From Paraescarpia echinospica (Eukaryota; Annelida; Polychaeta; Sabellida; Siboglinidae): a DNA stretch of 64,000 nucleotides. The translations under genes and the position numbers were made by a program. The DNA lies in the NCBI GenBank assembly GCA_020002185.1, contig CM034533.1, positions 69,104,119 to 69,168,118 on the forward strand, given 5' to 3'. The notes beneath the pieces were generated by a model. It was not told where the DNA came from. It saw only the letters and a list, made by a program, of their open reading frames with translations, and ran no database searches. Below, piece by piece: positions 24,801-35,132 of this stretch (positions within the stretch are counted from its first letter, which is position 1; each line of letters opens with the position of its first letter).

Positions 24801-27800
24801 CTCTGGTAAACACTGAACTAAAGTACTCACTCAGGTCTTCGGCCATTAAGAATCCCTCTGATATTATATTTCCAGCACTATCTTCTAGAGGACCGACCTT
24901 ATCTTGAACTTTCTGTTTGCTTCGAACATACGCATAAAAACTCTTGCTGTCATGTTTTATATTACTAGCTAATTGTTGTTCATAGCTTCTCTTTGAATTT
25001 CTAATTTCAGCTGTAGCTTGGTTAAGTGCTTCTTTATAACTGTTGTAGTCTTCATCATTTCCAGTACAACTGTATGACTTCCACATCATTTGTTTATACT
25101 TAATTTTTCTAATGGCTTCTTTCGATAAGTGTTTCTTTTTGGACCGTTTCCCTTGTTTTTTGAAGGGTACAAATTTATCGACTATGCACTTAATTTCACT
25201 CTTTAATATATCCCAGCATTCTGTTGCTGTCTTATTTTTTAGTGTGTTATTTCAGTCTATCTTTGCTAAATATTTCCTCATGTCCTTATACCTTCCTTTG
25301 TGGAAATTTCTCCTATACTGCTTTTTACTATTCCTTTCTGATTTTACTTTGATGGTAAAATGTATCTGGTTGTGATCGCTACTCCCCAGTGGCTCACATA
25401 TCTTGACATTGTCAACTAATTCATTCTGTGAGGACAAAACTATGTTTAACACATTCTCACCCCTGGTTGGTTCTAGCACATGTTGAGAAAGGAAAGTATC
25501 TTGAACTAAAACTAAAAACTTGTGGTCCTCACTCCCCATACTCTGAAGAGATTTCCATTGTATATGTCCGTGGTTAAAATCCCCCATAATAAAGGGAATA
25601 TAAGCTAAAATGCGTTTTCCGATGTATTCGACTTAAATATATTAAACAGTGGACGTATTATGCAAATACGTCAACGCAATTATGTCAAATTGTGTTTCCT
25701 GTGAGGATGTCTTTGTGTTGTCCGATGTTTTGTTCGATTCTATTGCGTATTTCCTCGCTTGTGACATGGTTCGTGCATATGATACGCAAGACGCCACGGT
25801 ATCATCTGATCTCCATTGCGATTATTCGTCTTTTGTGCTCTGCTGCTAGGGTCGCAAGCACACAAAATGTCAGTAGACCCCTGTCTAACCGTAGCACACA
25901 TTGTTCTGCTATCTTATTGCAGCTGACGGTTCGCTCGCGTGGATGCTCTACGATCAAGTCCGCGTGCTCTGCTGGGTGATGACATCAGCAAACAATCTGC
26001 AGAAGAAAGCACGTCACGTGCGTGCCACGTGGGGACATCGCTGTAATAAACTGCTGTTCGTAAGCGACCACAAAGACGACGCGTTTCCAACGATCGACAT
26101 CACCGTAAAAGAAGGCAGAAACCACCTAACGGCGAAGACGATGAAGGCATTCGATTACATCTATAAGCACTACTACGACGACGCCGATTGGTTCATTAAG
26201 GTCGATGACGACACGTATGTTATTGTAGAGAATCTCCGTTACTTCTTATCTTCACAAAATACGTCAGAACCGATCTATTTCGGCCACCGTTTCAGGACTA
26301 TCGTGGCGCAGGGATACTACAGCGGAGGCGGAGGTTACGTGTTCAGCCGCGAAGCTCTGCGCAGGTTCGGTACAAGGGCACCGAATAAGTGCACTAAGGA
26401 CAGAGGGGCTGAAGACGTTGAGGTTGGAAAATGCATGCTCAATTTAGGCGTGAGGACTGCCGACTCGAGGGATGTGTTGGGGCGCAGTCGGTTTCACTGT
26501 TTCAGTCCTGGCAATCACATAAGCGGCATCTATCCAAAATGGTACTACAAATGGGACGCGTACGGCGCCAAAAAGGTTTGTCAGATTTTCTGTGTGCTAA
26601 TATATGTTAGCGATATGATTATGTTGTTCCTTTGTAGATTTAGGAAGTATCTAAACATATAAAAAATACATTACGGCATAATGTCTACGTTGACGGAAAA
26701 TTATACATTCCATTCAGTGTCAGGATCATCTTCCCGGTTGACAGTTACGTAATATTGTTTAGTGAATCTGAAATGTCAGAAAAGATAAACCCCCAACCCA
26801 GTAGGCCTTTGAATTAGTGTAATGCGTTGAGTGGTATATAGTTTAGGTCTATTGCAGGCCTTCACTAAATGACATTATTCCAATTTCAATTTTCAAAAGC
26901 AAGGTGCTGTTGTAGGCTGGGTGGACACCGGTGTTGCACTGACATTGCTACAACACATAACACCGAAATCGTACGTCAAACTAACTGACTACACGATGCA
27001 CCGATAGGTAGATATTACACAAATGGTCGATAAGCGCTATTCAGCCTACTCGAGTAAGCATTTCGGTTACTAGGGTGGTGTTTCAAGTGTTTTGATAGAA
27101 CGCCACTTGTGCGGGGCTATTTCCGCCAGTATTTGTCGCAGTGAATTCTGTGAGATTTTCTTGATGCATTTTTTGTTAATGTATCTCACAGGAGCACACC
27201 GTAGTACCCAAGCAATCCGCCTATGTTCAATTTAGTTAATACACTATCCGTCAAAGGGGCACTATACTGATGTGACGTCATACCGTATGCGCAGTTATGG
27301 ATTTGCCTGAATCATCCATCAATTCTGATTGTCTTTTGTTATACATAGCAATACATTAATTGTTGCAGGGTGCCGAAAACAGTCGTCCGTTTGCATTCAC
27401 ATTAGTAAGTCTTGATCTGTTCGCAAAGCAGAAGTACAATACGTCAATATAAACACTTGTTTGGTCGTCGTGTTGCAGGGTATTGCCAGTGTCAGCGACT
27501 ACGCCATCACGTTTCACTATATATCGCCGGAGAGAATGTACGAACTAGAGTACTTCGTGTACCACTTGGCGCCGTACGGTATTGTGAATGGAAGACAGAC
27601 GCTCAATGGCAAACCCCATCCTACAACACCCACCACCCCGGTGGGAAGCGTCACATCAGGTGCTACGACACCATCACCACCACTACCACCACCGACAACA
27701 ACATCAGCTATGAGGAAGGCAGTCTTATTATCAGGACAACTAACCACGAACCACACGTCTAATGATAACAAGTTGAGGTCAACACATTCGACGACAGCCA

Positions 27801-27925
27801 ATCAAGGACAACTAGTCAAGAACAATACGTCAAAGACAACCAGTGAAAGACAACATATTCAAGGACAACCTGTCCAAAGAAAATTAGCCAAGAACAACAC
27901 ATCAAAGACAACCAGTCTAAGATAA
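18841..27925 (+). CDS. C1GALT1: C1GALT1-like core 1 beta-1,3-galactosyltransferase, copy B (3 exons)
   Basis: Exons: 18841-19069 (ATG GTG GGC reading MWARD; donor GTAAGT), 25923-26575 (acceptor TTGCAG, donor GTTTGT), 27479-27925 (acceptor TTGCAG, stop TAA); 442 residues. Phases and the 653-bp exon 2 are identical to copy A. There is a signal anchor at about residues 6-23; the GT31 domain has FIKVDDDTYV and EDVEVGKCM, and Tyr-Tyr replaces the usual Cys-Cys before SGGGG. The C-terminus differs from copy A: after GRQTLNGKPHP come a Pro/Thr-rich stretch and an Asn/Lys/Thr/Ser repeat tail that reads into a downstream minisatellite. Intron 1 (6.85 kb) holds an antisense LINE. The role is inferred to be Golgi O-glycan core 1 synthesis; the copies may differ in acceptor or expression. 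Confidence 0.85.
19070..21162. other. Intron 1 of copy B, first part
   Basis: AT-rich DNA with no exon seen. 20,330-21,010 is distinctly GC-rich with CpG (local repeat: CTTCTCGATCGTTTGCGAC near 20,738 and CTTCGCAATCGTTTGTGACC near 20,843). It may be part of a decayed retroelement preceding the LTR-like block; no domain is recognised. Confidence 0.35.
21163..21558 (+). mobile_element. Possible solo LTR
   Basis: The segment begins TGTTGTAACAT, contains a polyadenylation signal (AATAAAG at about 21,419) followed by a T-rich stretch, and ends near CCGTGACAACC. That is the architecture of a retroviral-type LTR. No second LTR, TSD or internal coding sequence was found, so this is tentative. Confidence 0.3.
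21559..23134. other. Intron 1 of copy B, middle part
   Basis: Noncoding. CAGGGGTGCCAAGG near 22,308 resembles a hAT terminal repeat, but no matching opposite end is visible. Confidence 0.35.
23135..25593 (-). mobile_element. 5'-truncated CR1-like LINE, antisense in intron 1 of C1GALT1 copy B
   Basis: Same family as the LINE at 57-64 kb. On the minus strand it starts in the APE domain (GDFNHGHIQWKSLQS near 25,580; SSDHNQIHFTIKVKS) and continues through the linker and RT (SPGVDGIPLKLLLE, LFKKGSRN, SGVPQRSVLGPILFLIYIND, KFADDTKVF) to the C-terminus (PHLEYCIQAWRPYRRKDI, then NEWNRLCANCVVASSVNMFK). Frames break at about 24,690, 24,340 and 25,250. The 3' end is near 23,135 with two TCTTGTTAAA(T/C) units, the short tandem tail seen in CR1-type elements. 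Dead copy; orientation antisense to the host gene. Confidence 0.9.
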
Positions 27926-28275
27926 TCTGTCCAAAGACAATTAGCCAAGAACAACACGTTAAAGACAGCCAGTCTAGAACAACCTGTCCAACGACAACTA
28001 GCTAAGAAAAATACGTCAAAGACATCCAGACAAGAACAACATGCCTAAGGATAACTAGCCAAGAACAAAACGTCGAAGAAAAACTATCCAAGAACAGCAC
28101 TTCCATCAACAACTAGCCAAGAGCATCATGTTAAAGACAATTAGTCTAAGACATGTCCAAAGACAACATTTCCAGCGACAACTCGTCAAGAACAACACGT
28201 CAACAAAGACAATGAAGCGAGAATAACACGTCCAAGGACAACTAGCGAAGAACAACAACGCCACAGAACAACACT
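27780..28275. repeat. ~57-bp degenerate minisatellite at the 3' end of C1GALT1 copy B
   Basis: The unit contains TAGCCAAGAACAACACGTC, AAAGACAACCAGTCTAAG and CCTGTCCAAAGACAA; about eight diverged copies with ~57-bp spacing. The first copies are inside the coding sequence of exon 3 and encode its Asn/Thr/Lys tail; the rest follow the stop codon at 27,923-27,925. Confidence 0.75.
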
Positions 28276-28439
28276 TATACTTACGGATCAGATCAGCAAA
28301 TATATATTATTACGTAAACTATGATACATTACATTCTATAATTTAACACCTCGATATCTAATGGTTTTATATAATACATCTTTTTTAATCGGCAAATGCA
28401 GTAACTCGGCATAGCGTGTCCTACGTTTGTGGAGTTCGG

Positions 28440-29830
28440 TATTTTTTTAAATAAATATCCTTGTCATAACCGACGCAAACATATTCTTAACAATTTTATA
28501 CATATACAGCACAACTGTGTAGTCGTAGATTTTTCTTATTGGTAAAATGGGCAGCTTCTTGAAGAGTTGGTCTGGGTGCGCTCTGTATGGAGCTGACATA
28601 ATTAGCCGAATTGCATACTTTTGCAATTGGAATAGAAAACTAAAATGTGTATTATTTGCTCCTCCCCACACTTCGATACAATAAGTTAGATATGGATGTA
28701 AAATGTATAGTATAATGTTACAGGGGATGATCTATTCGGTTTTTTTTAGCTTTACTTATAATTCCAGCAGCTTTGGCTATTTTATGTATTATATATGAAA
28801 AGACCAGGAGAAATTACTATCGATTAAAATTCCTAAGAATTTTGTATTTTCTACTTGAGTGATTTGTAGTCCATCAATAAAGATGACGATTGGATTGGAT
28901 ACCTTTTTATTTACTCACTTGAATACAATAAAATGTGTTTTATTGATATTTAAAGACAGTTTGTTACTCTTTAACCAAATAACACAGTTTTGCAGTTCTT
29001 GATACTCATGACAGTTTCTAGCTCGCTATGACTGTTACCATTGACAAAAACATTTGTATAATCTGCAAATATAATAGGAAAAGGATATCTGATACGTTAA
29101 CAATGTCGTTAATATAGATTAAGAATAACAGTGACCCTAGTATTGATCCCTGTACCACAACATATGGACTGAATGTTCCATTTTACTCAGTCAAATCAAA
29201 CGTATTGCGTTCTATTAGATAAATAAGTTTCAAGCCAGGTAAGTGCTCTTCCTCTAATACATAATGTTCTAGGTTATTAAGTCATATTTTACAGCTTTTC
29301 TGAAGTCAAGAAAAACTCCTAGTACGTAGTCACCATTATTTATAGCTGTGGAAATGTTATCTACTAGTTGCACAAGAGCCATGGTTGCAGAATGCTTCTT
29401 CCTAAATCCAAACTAGTAATCATATAAGATGTTATGTTTGTTTATGAAAGATGTTAATCTGATGTACATTAATTTTTCTAAAACCTTAGAGAAAACTGAC
29501 AAAATCGATATTGGAAGGTAATTGTTTACAAGTGTCTCGTCACCGTCTTTGAATATCGGGATAACTTTTGCTCTTTTCATGTCGTCTGGAAAAAAACCTT
29601 TAGTTAACAATAAGTTAATAATATGTGTTAATCGAAGTAGGAAAGTATGATATGTTAATTTAACATATATATATGTGGAGTTATCAAGTCCTATCCAGGA
29701 CTTTATATTTTTAGATCTTTGATTATAGTTTCTACTTCATTCAATTCAACTGGGGAGATAAATATTGTATGGAAGTTTCGATGCTTAATATAATTAAAAT
29801 AATTACTGACGTAATGGCGACGTTGAAGTG
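28440..29830 (-). mobile_element. Jockey-like LINE RT, downstream half (interrupted element)
   Basis: Minus-strand RT remnant. NEVETIIKDLK near 29,735 is followed by KGFFPDDMKRAKVIPIFKDG and NNYLPISILSVFSKVLEKLM (29,610-29,440), then fragments of the palm (TNVFVNG near 29,050) and C-terminus (HPDQLFKKLPILPIRKIYDY near 28,560). Many stops. This is probably the continuation of the endonuclease fragment at 31,070-31,850, split by the plus-strand LINE between them. Confidence 0.7.
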
Positions 29831-29989
29831 TTAACATTTTTCGTTCCGCAGCGTTGAACTGCTGCATACGCGCTACACAATACGTGTAATGTTAAAGACT
29901 AATGTATTGATTTTATTGTAAAAGCTGCCAATATCGCCCACCGAGGACTCAATCACTATTGTCCTGCACCAGCTGAACTGCTGTGTCGA

Positions 29990-31070
29990 GGTCACGCGTG
30001 GCTGCACTTTTGTGCCCTGACGAGGTGTCGCTGGGTGCCGATGCCGATCGACCCAATACAATATAGAATCAGCACGGGTCGTTTCGTGTTGTGTCCCCGA
30101 AGAATGCGCAAGTCATCGGGTCTCCATCACGGCGGTGACATGCCTCGACGGAGTCACACATACGTGACGGCCGGTTTCATCTTGATGGCTCTTCTGCCGA
30201 TTCTGCTTATGCTGAGTGGGGATGTAAATCCCAACCCCGGACCTAGCCCAACCCATAAACTCTTTTACCAGAACACTACTAGCATCGTCGGCAAATTACA
30301 AGACTTTAACATTTTCTTTAGCGATCGTGACTACAGCTTCATAGCGATAACCGAAATATGGCTGCGGGGGATATTTTCGACAACGAGGTACTGCCAAATT
30401 CATACAACATATACAGAAGAGACAGAGACAGCACAGTCGTGGCAAACAACAAGAAGTGTCGCGGCGGTGGTGCCTTGGTTGCAGTGAGTAACATACAACT
30501 CCAAACGTAGGCTGGATCTGGAAACTGATCTGGAAATAGTATGGACTCAAACGCGCTTGACGGGACGAAGCCTGTACCTAGGGTGCATTTACGTCCCGAC
30601 CTGGTCGGATGTGGACACCTGTTCAGAGCTCGACAAATCGCTGGAACTGGTACTATAGCTATGAACCCTGACTGCGATTGTTTGTTATTCTTGGGTGATT
30701 TAAATCGTCCAGACATTCAAGACAGACAGTGCACTCCTAACTAGACTAGTCGTATCTGGTAGGGGGTTATCCAATTTCACTGTCCTTCACGATCTCTACG
30801 AAACTACATCCCTTTTAGAGTTTCCAATAGCAGAATCAACATTAGAAAACACTGTATTTTGAATAGATGTATGACCACTTTCAACACATTATTCATGTAT
30901 AACAGATGTTTGCCTAGTATAGTTGATGTTGACATTGTGTGGTCTGTATGTCCTTATTGTTCTTATTGTTTTTATTATTTTATTATTGTTTTATTATTTA
31001 CATGTATTGTTTCGGTTATCAGTCCTGTTACTGGGTCCACTGGACCTGTTGGAAACTGAATAATTATTTT
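29990..31070 (+). mobile_element. LINE with 2A-like motif and APE domain, internally deleted
   Basis: The open frame from 30,035 has a hydrophobic stretch (FILMALLPILLML) followed by SGDVNPNPGP at 30,215-30,244, which resembles the 2A ribosome-skipping signature D(V/I)ExNPGP with Asn in place of Glu. The APE endonuclease starts directly after it (AITEIWLRG, then, after a frame change, NIYRRDRDS and RGGGALVAVSN), ending in frame breaks by 30,860. 30,860-31,070 looks like the 3' tail of such an element (VTGSTGPVGN then TGAATAATTATTTTT), so the RT region is deleted. 2A-like motifs upstream of APE are known in some animal non-LTR elements. Confidence 0.7.
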
Positions 31071-31850
31071 TAAATTTTATGGAGGTCTTCAGTCCGTGTG
31101 ATAGCCATGGTTTCATATTACAGTATTTTTTTTAAATCTTTATTCCAGGAAAGCAGTTAAAATAATGCCTACCAAACTGTTAATAGAAAGCAGCATATGC
31201 ATTATTTGGATCATCAAGCTCGGAAGTAACAAGAGACCAGTCAGCACTAGTTAGACTTGTTGTAAACTTTGCTATGTTCTGATCGGTATAAAGCCTTTTA
31301 GTTATATATACCTTTGTCCAATTCAATAAATACACACTCTACGTCTTCATTACTTTTGGCTAAATTTTCTCTTCGTTTGTAAAGAAGCGAATTTTTTATG
31401 CAGACTGCCACGCCACCACCCTTTTTATTGTTCCTATAATTATTCACCATATAATGGTAACCTGCGATGTTATACGTATCAACATTGCTTTCCTGAAGCT
31501 ACGTTTCAGAGAATCCAATTATCGAAAACGAGTGACTGAAATTGGCAAAATAATGTTCAAATTGTTGGTGGTGGCGAGGCAGACTTCTGATACTGACATG
31601 AACAACAGAGAATGTGGTATCTGTTACACCAAGTTGTAAGCATGACTTACTAAAGGTATCTTCTATATGATAATTACACTTATTCATGCTTTGAGTGAAT
31701 TCACAATAATAATTTGAATCAGGATCAGAGTTAAGTAAGATGTCTGTAATTGACTCTCTGGTATTTTCAGACGGTACGAAAGCTTTCTTTTCTAGTTCTT
31801 GGAATGAGTAGGAAGTATTAACATGCACCCAACGTTCAGACGTGACATCT
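31070..31850 (-). mobile_element. Jockey-like LINE, endonuclease half (interrupted element)
   Basis: On the minus strand FSVVHVSIRSLPRHHQQFEH (about 31,650) and FSIIGFSET mark the start of an APE domain. Further on, degraded NNKKGGGVAVCIKNSLLY and then KPWLSHGLKTSIKFKN match the linker. There is an internal deletion and several stops. It ends at about 31,070, exactly where the 3' tail of the plus-strand LINE begins, and is apparently continued at 29,830. Confidence 0.65.
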
Positions 31851-32337
31851 ATAAATTAAGTGTCATTGTCGAGATGATTGTATGGACACATATATTAGAT
31901 ATTCATTTAATACAATACAAATAGTCACAGTAATCTCGAGTATTTTGTTTATTCAATACTGCGATACAATTAACATGATTGCACCCTTTACACGTAATGC
32001 ATTGTAGTACAGTCGAACAACTATGCACTCTTTTTCATACATATTTGGCTATTATCTCTATCCATTATCGATCGGTGTAAACATAATTCTTGCTGTGATT
32101 CAAAGAGTGCGAAAGGAATTAGTGAGTAATACATAGTACGTAACTCGTAGGAATAAAGCAAGTTGGATTTATTTACTATCAACATAATTATGTTAATTTC
32201 ACCCATTTGCATTAGAGCAATATCATCATGACCTCGATTATTAATGTATGCGCTGCGTGGTAAACAAATATATATATACAAATTGTGTATATGATGACAA
32301 ATAGACATACCATTAATGGCACGCAGCGAGTTCAACG
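31851..32337. other. Noncoding stretch
   Basis: AT-rich; the 104-codon minus frame at 32,021-32,335 has no recognisable features. Confidence 0.35.
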
Positions 32338-33027
32338 TTAGACAGCCAGTTTGGTGAGTTCCGATCGGTTCTTAATTTGGACGACCCTTTTAGAAGTGTC
32401 CTGTATCAAGGTATTTCCGTCGACAGTCCATACATGGTTCAGTTCGCCGGTCTTTTTGGCCTTGCTACACTCGTAGAGCAGGTGGGATGGATCTTTGCTT
32501 CGTGAGGTCGTCGTTAATGTATACCGGGTGGGATGTTGGTGTCGCTGACGGTCCCGAGGCTGGTTGTTCGTACTTAATGTATTTCCGTGTCGCGAAGACA
32601 CGGCGTCTCGCTCGATATGTGGCGAACTTGATGAGGTCCGGACGTGTCTTATCCGGGTGATTTGGGCCGACACGATGCATGCGGGCTACTTCCTCCACCG
32701 CCAGGAGCGCCAAATTCACTACACTTGGTGTCGCCGCGAGCATGTCCTCGCCCTCCCATTCGGGGATCCCCGAGATGCGCAGAGAGTTGCGCCTGAAATA
32801 TTGCTCGAGAGCGTCCGTCTTCTCTTCAAGGCCTACAAGACGACCTCGCAAATCGGCGATTTGCTTGTCTTTCGCTCCCACTATTCTTCTGACGTCAGCG
32901 ACTTCCTGCCTCAGTTCGTTGGCCAGGATTTCCTTGAGCTTATTTACGAATTTGGGGTCGCACAGTGACTCAAAAAGACCAAATGAAAAGTCGACTTCTT
33001 TTTTTTTGTCGCCGTCGACGACCCCCT
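32338..33027 (-). pseudogene. LINE ORF1p remnant (coiled coil, RRM, C-terminal domain)
   Basis: Minus strand. A heptad-like coiled coil (FVNKLKEILANELRQEVAD, then IADLRGRLVGLEEKTDALEQ) runs into YFRRNSLRISGIPE, the hallmark entry to the RNA-recognition domain of L1-type ORF1p. VARMHRVGPNHPDKTRPDLI and KFATYRARRRVF follow, then VYINDDLTKQRS. At about 32,490 the frame changes and the C-terminal domain continues (LLYECSKAKKTGELNHVW, TSKRVVQIKN) to the stop at 32,338. ORF1p is the trimeric RNA chaperone of a LINE ribonucleoprotein. No ORF2 adjoins it, so this is an isolated fragment. Confidence 0.75.
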
Positions 33028-33515
33028 AGATCGATCCTTGTTTGATAGGCCGTAACGAGGGAGTGTCGCAGTCAGTTACTACCCAGTTGTTGATATTGTC
33101 TAGCTGGTCGCTGCGCTGCGTTGCGTTGCGTTGGTCGGTGGACTGCGCAATTACAGGCCAATGACACAAGAATGTTCAATTCGGACGCAAAATTCAGAAA
33201 ATTTAATAAAAGTGTGCATATTTGATAATAAACAATAGCGACATGTGTCCATGTTTACGTAGGTTTAATAGATGTAGTGATTAATCGGGGAGGGGCGAGG
33301 GGTAGCTTCGCGGGTAGTCGCGCCGGGCTGTCGATCGAGGGCACAGACGTTCGAGTTTACCAACTGAGTACTGCAGTTTCGAAATTTAGACAATCTCGTT
33401 CATTCCATGCTGCTCGTGTTTTCTGGATGAGACAGTGTAAGTCGTGTTCCGTTTAACGTTTAATTAAAAATTATATATATATATATATATATAATTTTTA
33501 ATATATATATATATA
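33028..33515. other. Noncoding stretch with possible tRNA-like segment and (TA)n
   Basis: 33,295-33,362 has GGGGTAGCTTCGCGGGTAG and ACGTTCGAGTTTACC, a weak A-box/B-box pair that may be a SINE head. 33,472-33,517 is (TA)n. Confidence 0.3.
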
Positions 33516-33517
33516 TA

Positions 33518-33648
33518 TCGGTGAAAAAGATCTTCCACTGCTTCAATATCATTAAAATTGTTGTTACGATGTGCTGTCTTATAGAGTCTAGATCGTAACA
33601 ACAATTTATTTTAATTATATTAAAGCAGTGGAAGATCTTTTTCACCGA
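33518..33648. mobile_element. Fold-back MITE with TA target sites
   Basis: Arms of about 55 bp are near-perfect inverted repeats: TCGGTGAAAAAGATCTTCCA opens at 33,518 and its complement closes at 33,648, with ATTGTTGTTACGAT / ATCGTAACAACAAT flanking a 21-bp loop at 33,571-33,591. TA lies immediately outside both ends, as expected of a Tc1/mariner-type insertion. It has no coding capacity and would form a long hairpin if transcribed. Confidence 0.75.
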
Positions 33649-33734
33649 TAAGTTCAATACACTAAAACACACTTTTGTTTGCAACTGACAGACAATATTA
33701 CTATATGTCTAATATCAACAGCTAACCGAGCTAA

Positions 33735-34100
33735 CTCGTTTTCGTCTTTAGTCATTATGCCACGCTTGCCCAGATAACCCCATGCCCACCTCTGGCGCTT
33801 CGTCACCCTGACCCGGAGAACCCCCACCCCCTAACAGTGACGTACTTAATGGATTACCTCAAACCATGTAATTAAACATACATCAACGGCAACGTACTGT
33901 TATTGATCTCCGAGACAGTCGTTTAACAAGTCGTATAAAAAGACACAACATGTATTCTCAATAGGTCTTTGGTCGTACTGGGCGGTGGCTGTTTCGTGTG
34001 AAGCCTGCTGGGAAAATTCAAATAAACACGTTTGATGTAGCGTTGCCAAAATAAAGGTGTCATTGCATGCTTCGCATGTCATATTTATACAGGGCGATCT
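33735..34100 (-). repeat. Dispersed repeat, copy 2, left flank of the minisatellite/Polinton
   Basis: Complement of 7660-8045 as aligned by eye. Its other half is at about 51,155-51,215, so this copy is split by the expanded 15-bp array and the Polinton. Confidence 0.6.
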
Positions 34101-34109
34101 AAGGACATC

Positions 34110-34275
34110 AAACTATGCATGAATGGTGGTCTCGTAAGTGGTGATCTCATAAATGGTGGTCTCGTAAGTGGTGGTCTCGTAAGTGGTAGTCTCGTCAGTG
34201 GTGGTCTCGTAAGTGGTGGTCTCGCCAGTGGTGGTCTCGTAAATTGTGGTCTCGTATGTGATGATCTCATACGTG
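34110..34275 (+). repeat. 15-bp minisatellite, left part
   Basis: Unit GGTCTCGTAAGTGGT with frequent CATAA and AAATG variants, about ten units. It has the same orientation as the much longer array to the right of the Polinton, although the Polinton ends are inverted; the array was therefore the target. The last six bases, TACGTG at 34,270-34,275, are the left copy of the target duplication. Confidence 0.9.
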
Positions 34276-34469
34276 AGTAGTTATAATGTGCTTGACAGTA
34301 CGGGTCATGACCTAACATCAAAGGAAATCGACGAAACATCAAAGGGTTTTGCACGTTTTTTATTACTAGTGAGTCGTTATGGTGCATTCAGGAATGTTAC
34401 TTATAAAAAATGTGATTGATTGCTGATTGATAGCCCATACACGATGACGTGTGCGCGCCCTCTAGCGAG
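34276..34469 (+). repeat. Polinton left terminal inverted repeat (194 bp)
   Basis: Complement of 49,908-50,101 with about seven differences and no length change. Inward of the core, both arms carry GCGCGCCCTCTAGCGAG and ACTAATTAGT repeats in different arrangements, so the similarity fades over the next 60 bp. Confidence 0.95.
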
Positions 34470-34594
34470 TATGAACTGTGTGCGCGCCCTCTAGCGAGAA
34501 TACTAATTAGTGCTAATTAGTGTGAATGGTGCTGCCCTCCAGTGAATGAAACAAAGTACGCACTAGCGCCTCTAGCGCAGAAATCGGACATGGT

Positions 34595-34602
34595 TATATA
34601 GT
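34595..34602 (+). promoter_or_regulatory. TATA-like box upstream of the NADAR gene
   Basis: GTTATATAGTGC lies about 45 bp before the ATG at 34,644. Confidence 0.35.
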
Positions 34603-34643
34603 GCTTACGCGCGCGTGAGGCGTAGTCAGTGTAGATCAGCGGT

Positions 34644-35096
34644 ATGGAGCCTATACGTTTCGGAGGGTCGATGTGGTACCTGTCGATTTTTTATCCGTGT
34701 CGAATCACGGCGTAAGGTCGGGGTTTCAAATCCGTCGAGCACGCTTACCAGTTTAGAAAAGCGATGTTTAACGAAGACGAAGCAAGCGCGGAGTACATCA
34801 ATTCGGCGTGGTCGGCATATATAGCGAAGCGACGAAGTTACGGAATCAAGAAAACGAGAACGGGCGCCGAATGACACGCCGTTAGAGTCGAGTGTATGAA
34901 GAGCCTGTTGATGAGTAAGTTCGGGGCGTCGAAAAAGTTCAGAGACGCCCTATTGGCTACCGGGGACGCCGAATTAGTGGAGTGGGTGCCGCCGAAAGAA
35001 GCCTTTTGGGGTTGCGCCCACGGGTATAAAGAAGGTCAGAACATGCTCGGTAAATTGTTGGTGGAGGTGCGTCGTGAATATAGAAGAAACGAATAA
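34644..35096 (+). pseudogene. NADAR-domain protein (YbiA-like), two in-frame stops
   Basis: A 150-codon frame with no indel but stops at codon 24 (TAA, 34,713-34,715) and codon 77 (TGA, 34,872-34,874). NADAR signatures are in order: WYLS-FYPC around codons 15-23, SVEHAYQ at 30-36, LLATGDAELVE at 103-113, FWG at 121-123 and NMLGKLLVEVR at 133-143. Length and order fit the whole family domain. Known NADAR enzymes are N-glycosidases; some act on riboflavin-pathway intermediates, others remove ADP-ribose from guanine in DNA. In a virus-like element, protection of its DNA against host ADP-ribosylation is a reasonable inference, not shown here. It sits between the left repeat and the ATPase, on the same strand. 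Without readthrough no full-length product is made. Confidence 0.75.
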
Positions 35097-35132
35097 AAGT
35101 CATCTTTCGTTATCGGCGCACTAGTCGTCGAT

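Noticed and set aside
34110..34275. 15-bp array as part of the Polinton terminal repeats
   Set aside because: It has the same plus-strand orientation on both sides, whereas element ends are inverted, and it lies outside the exact TACGTG duplication.
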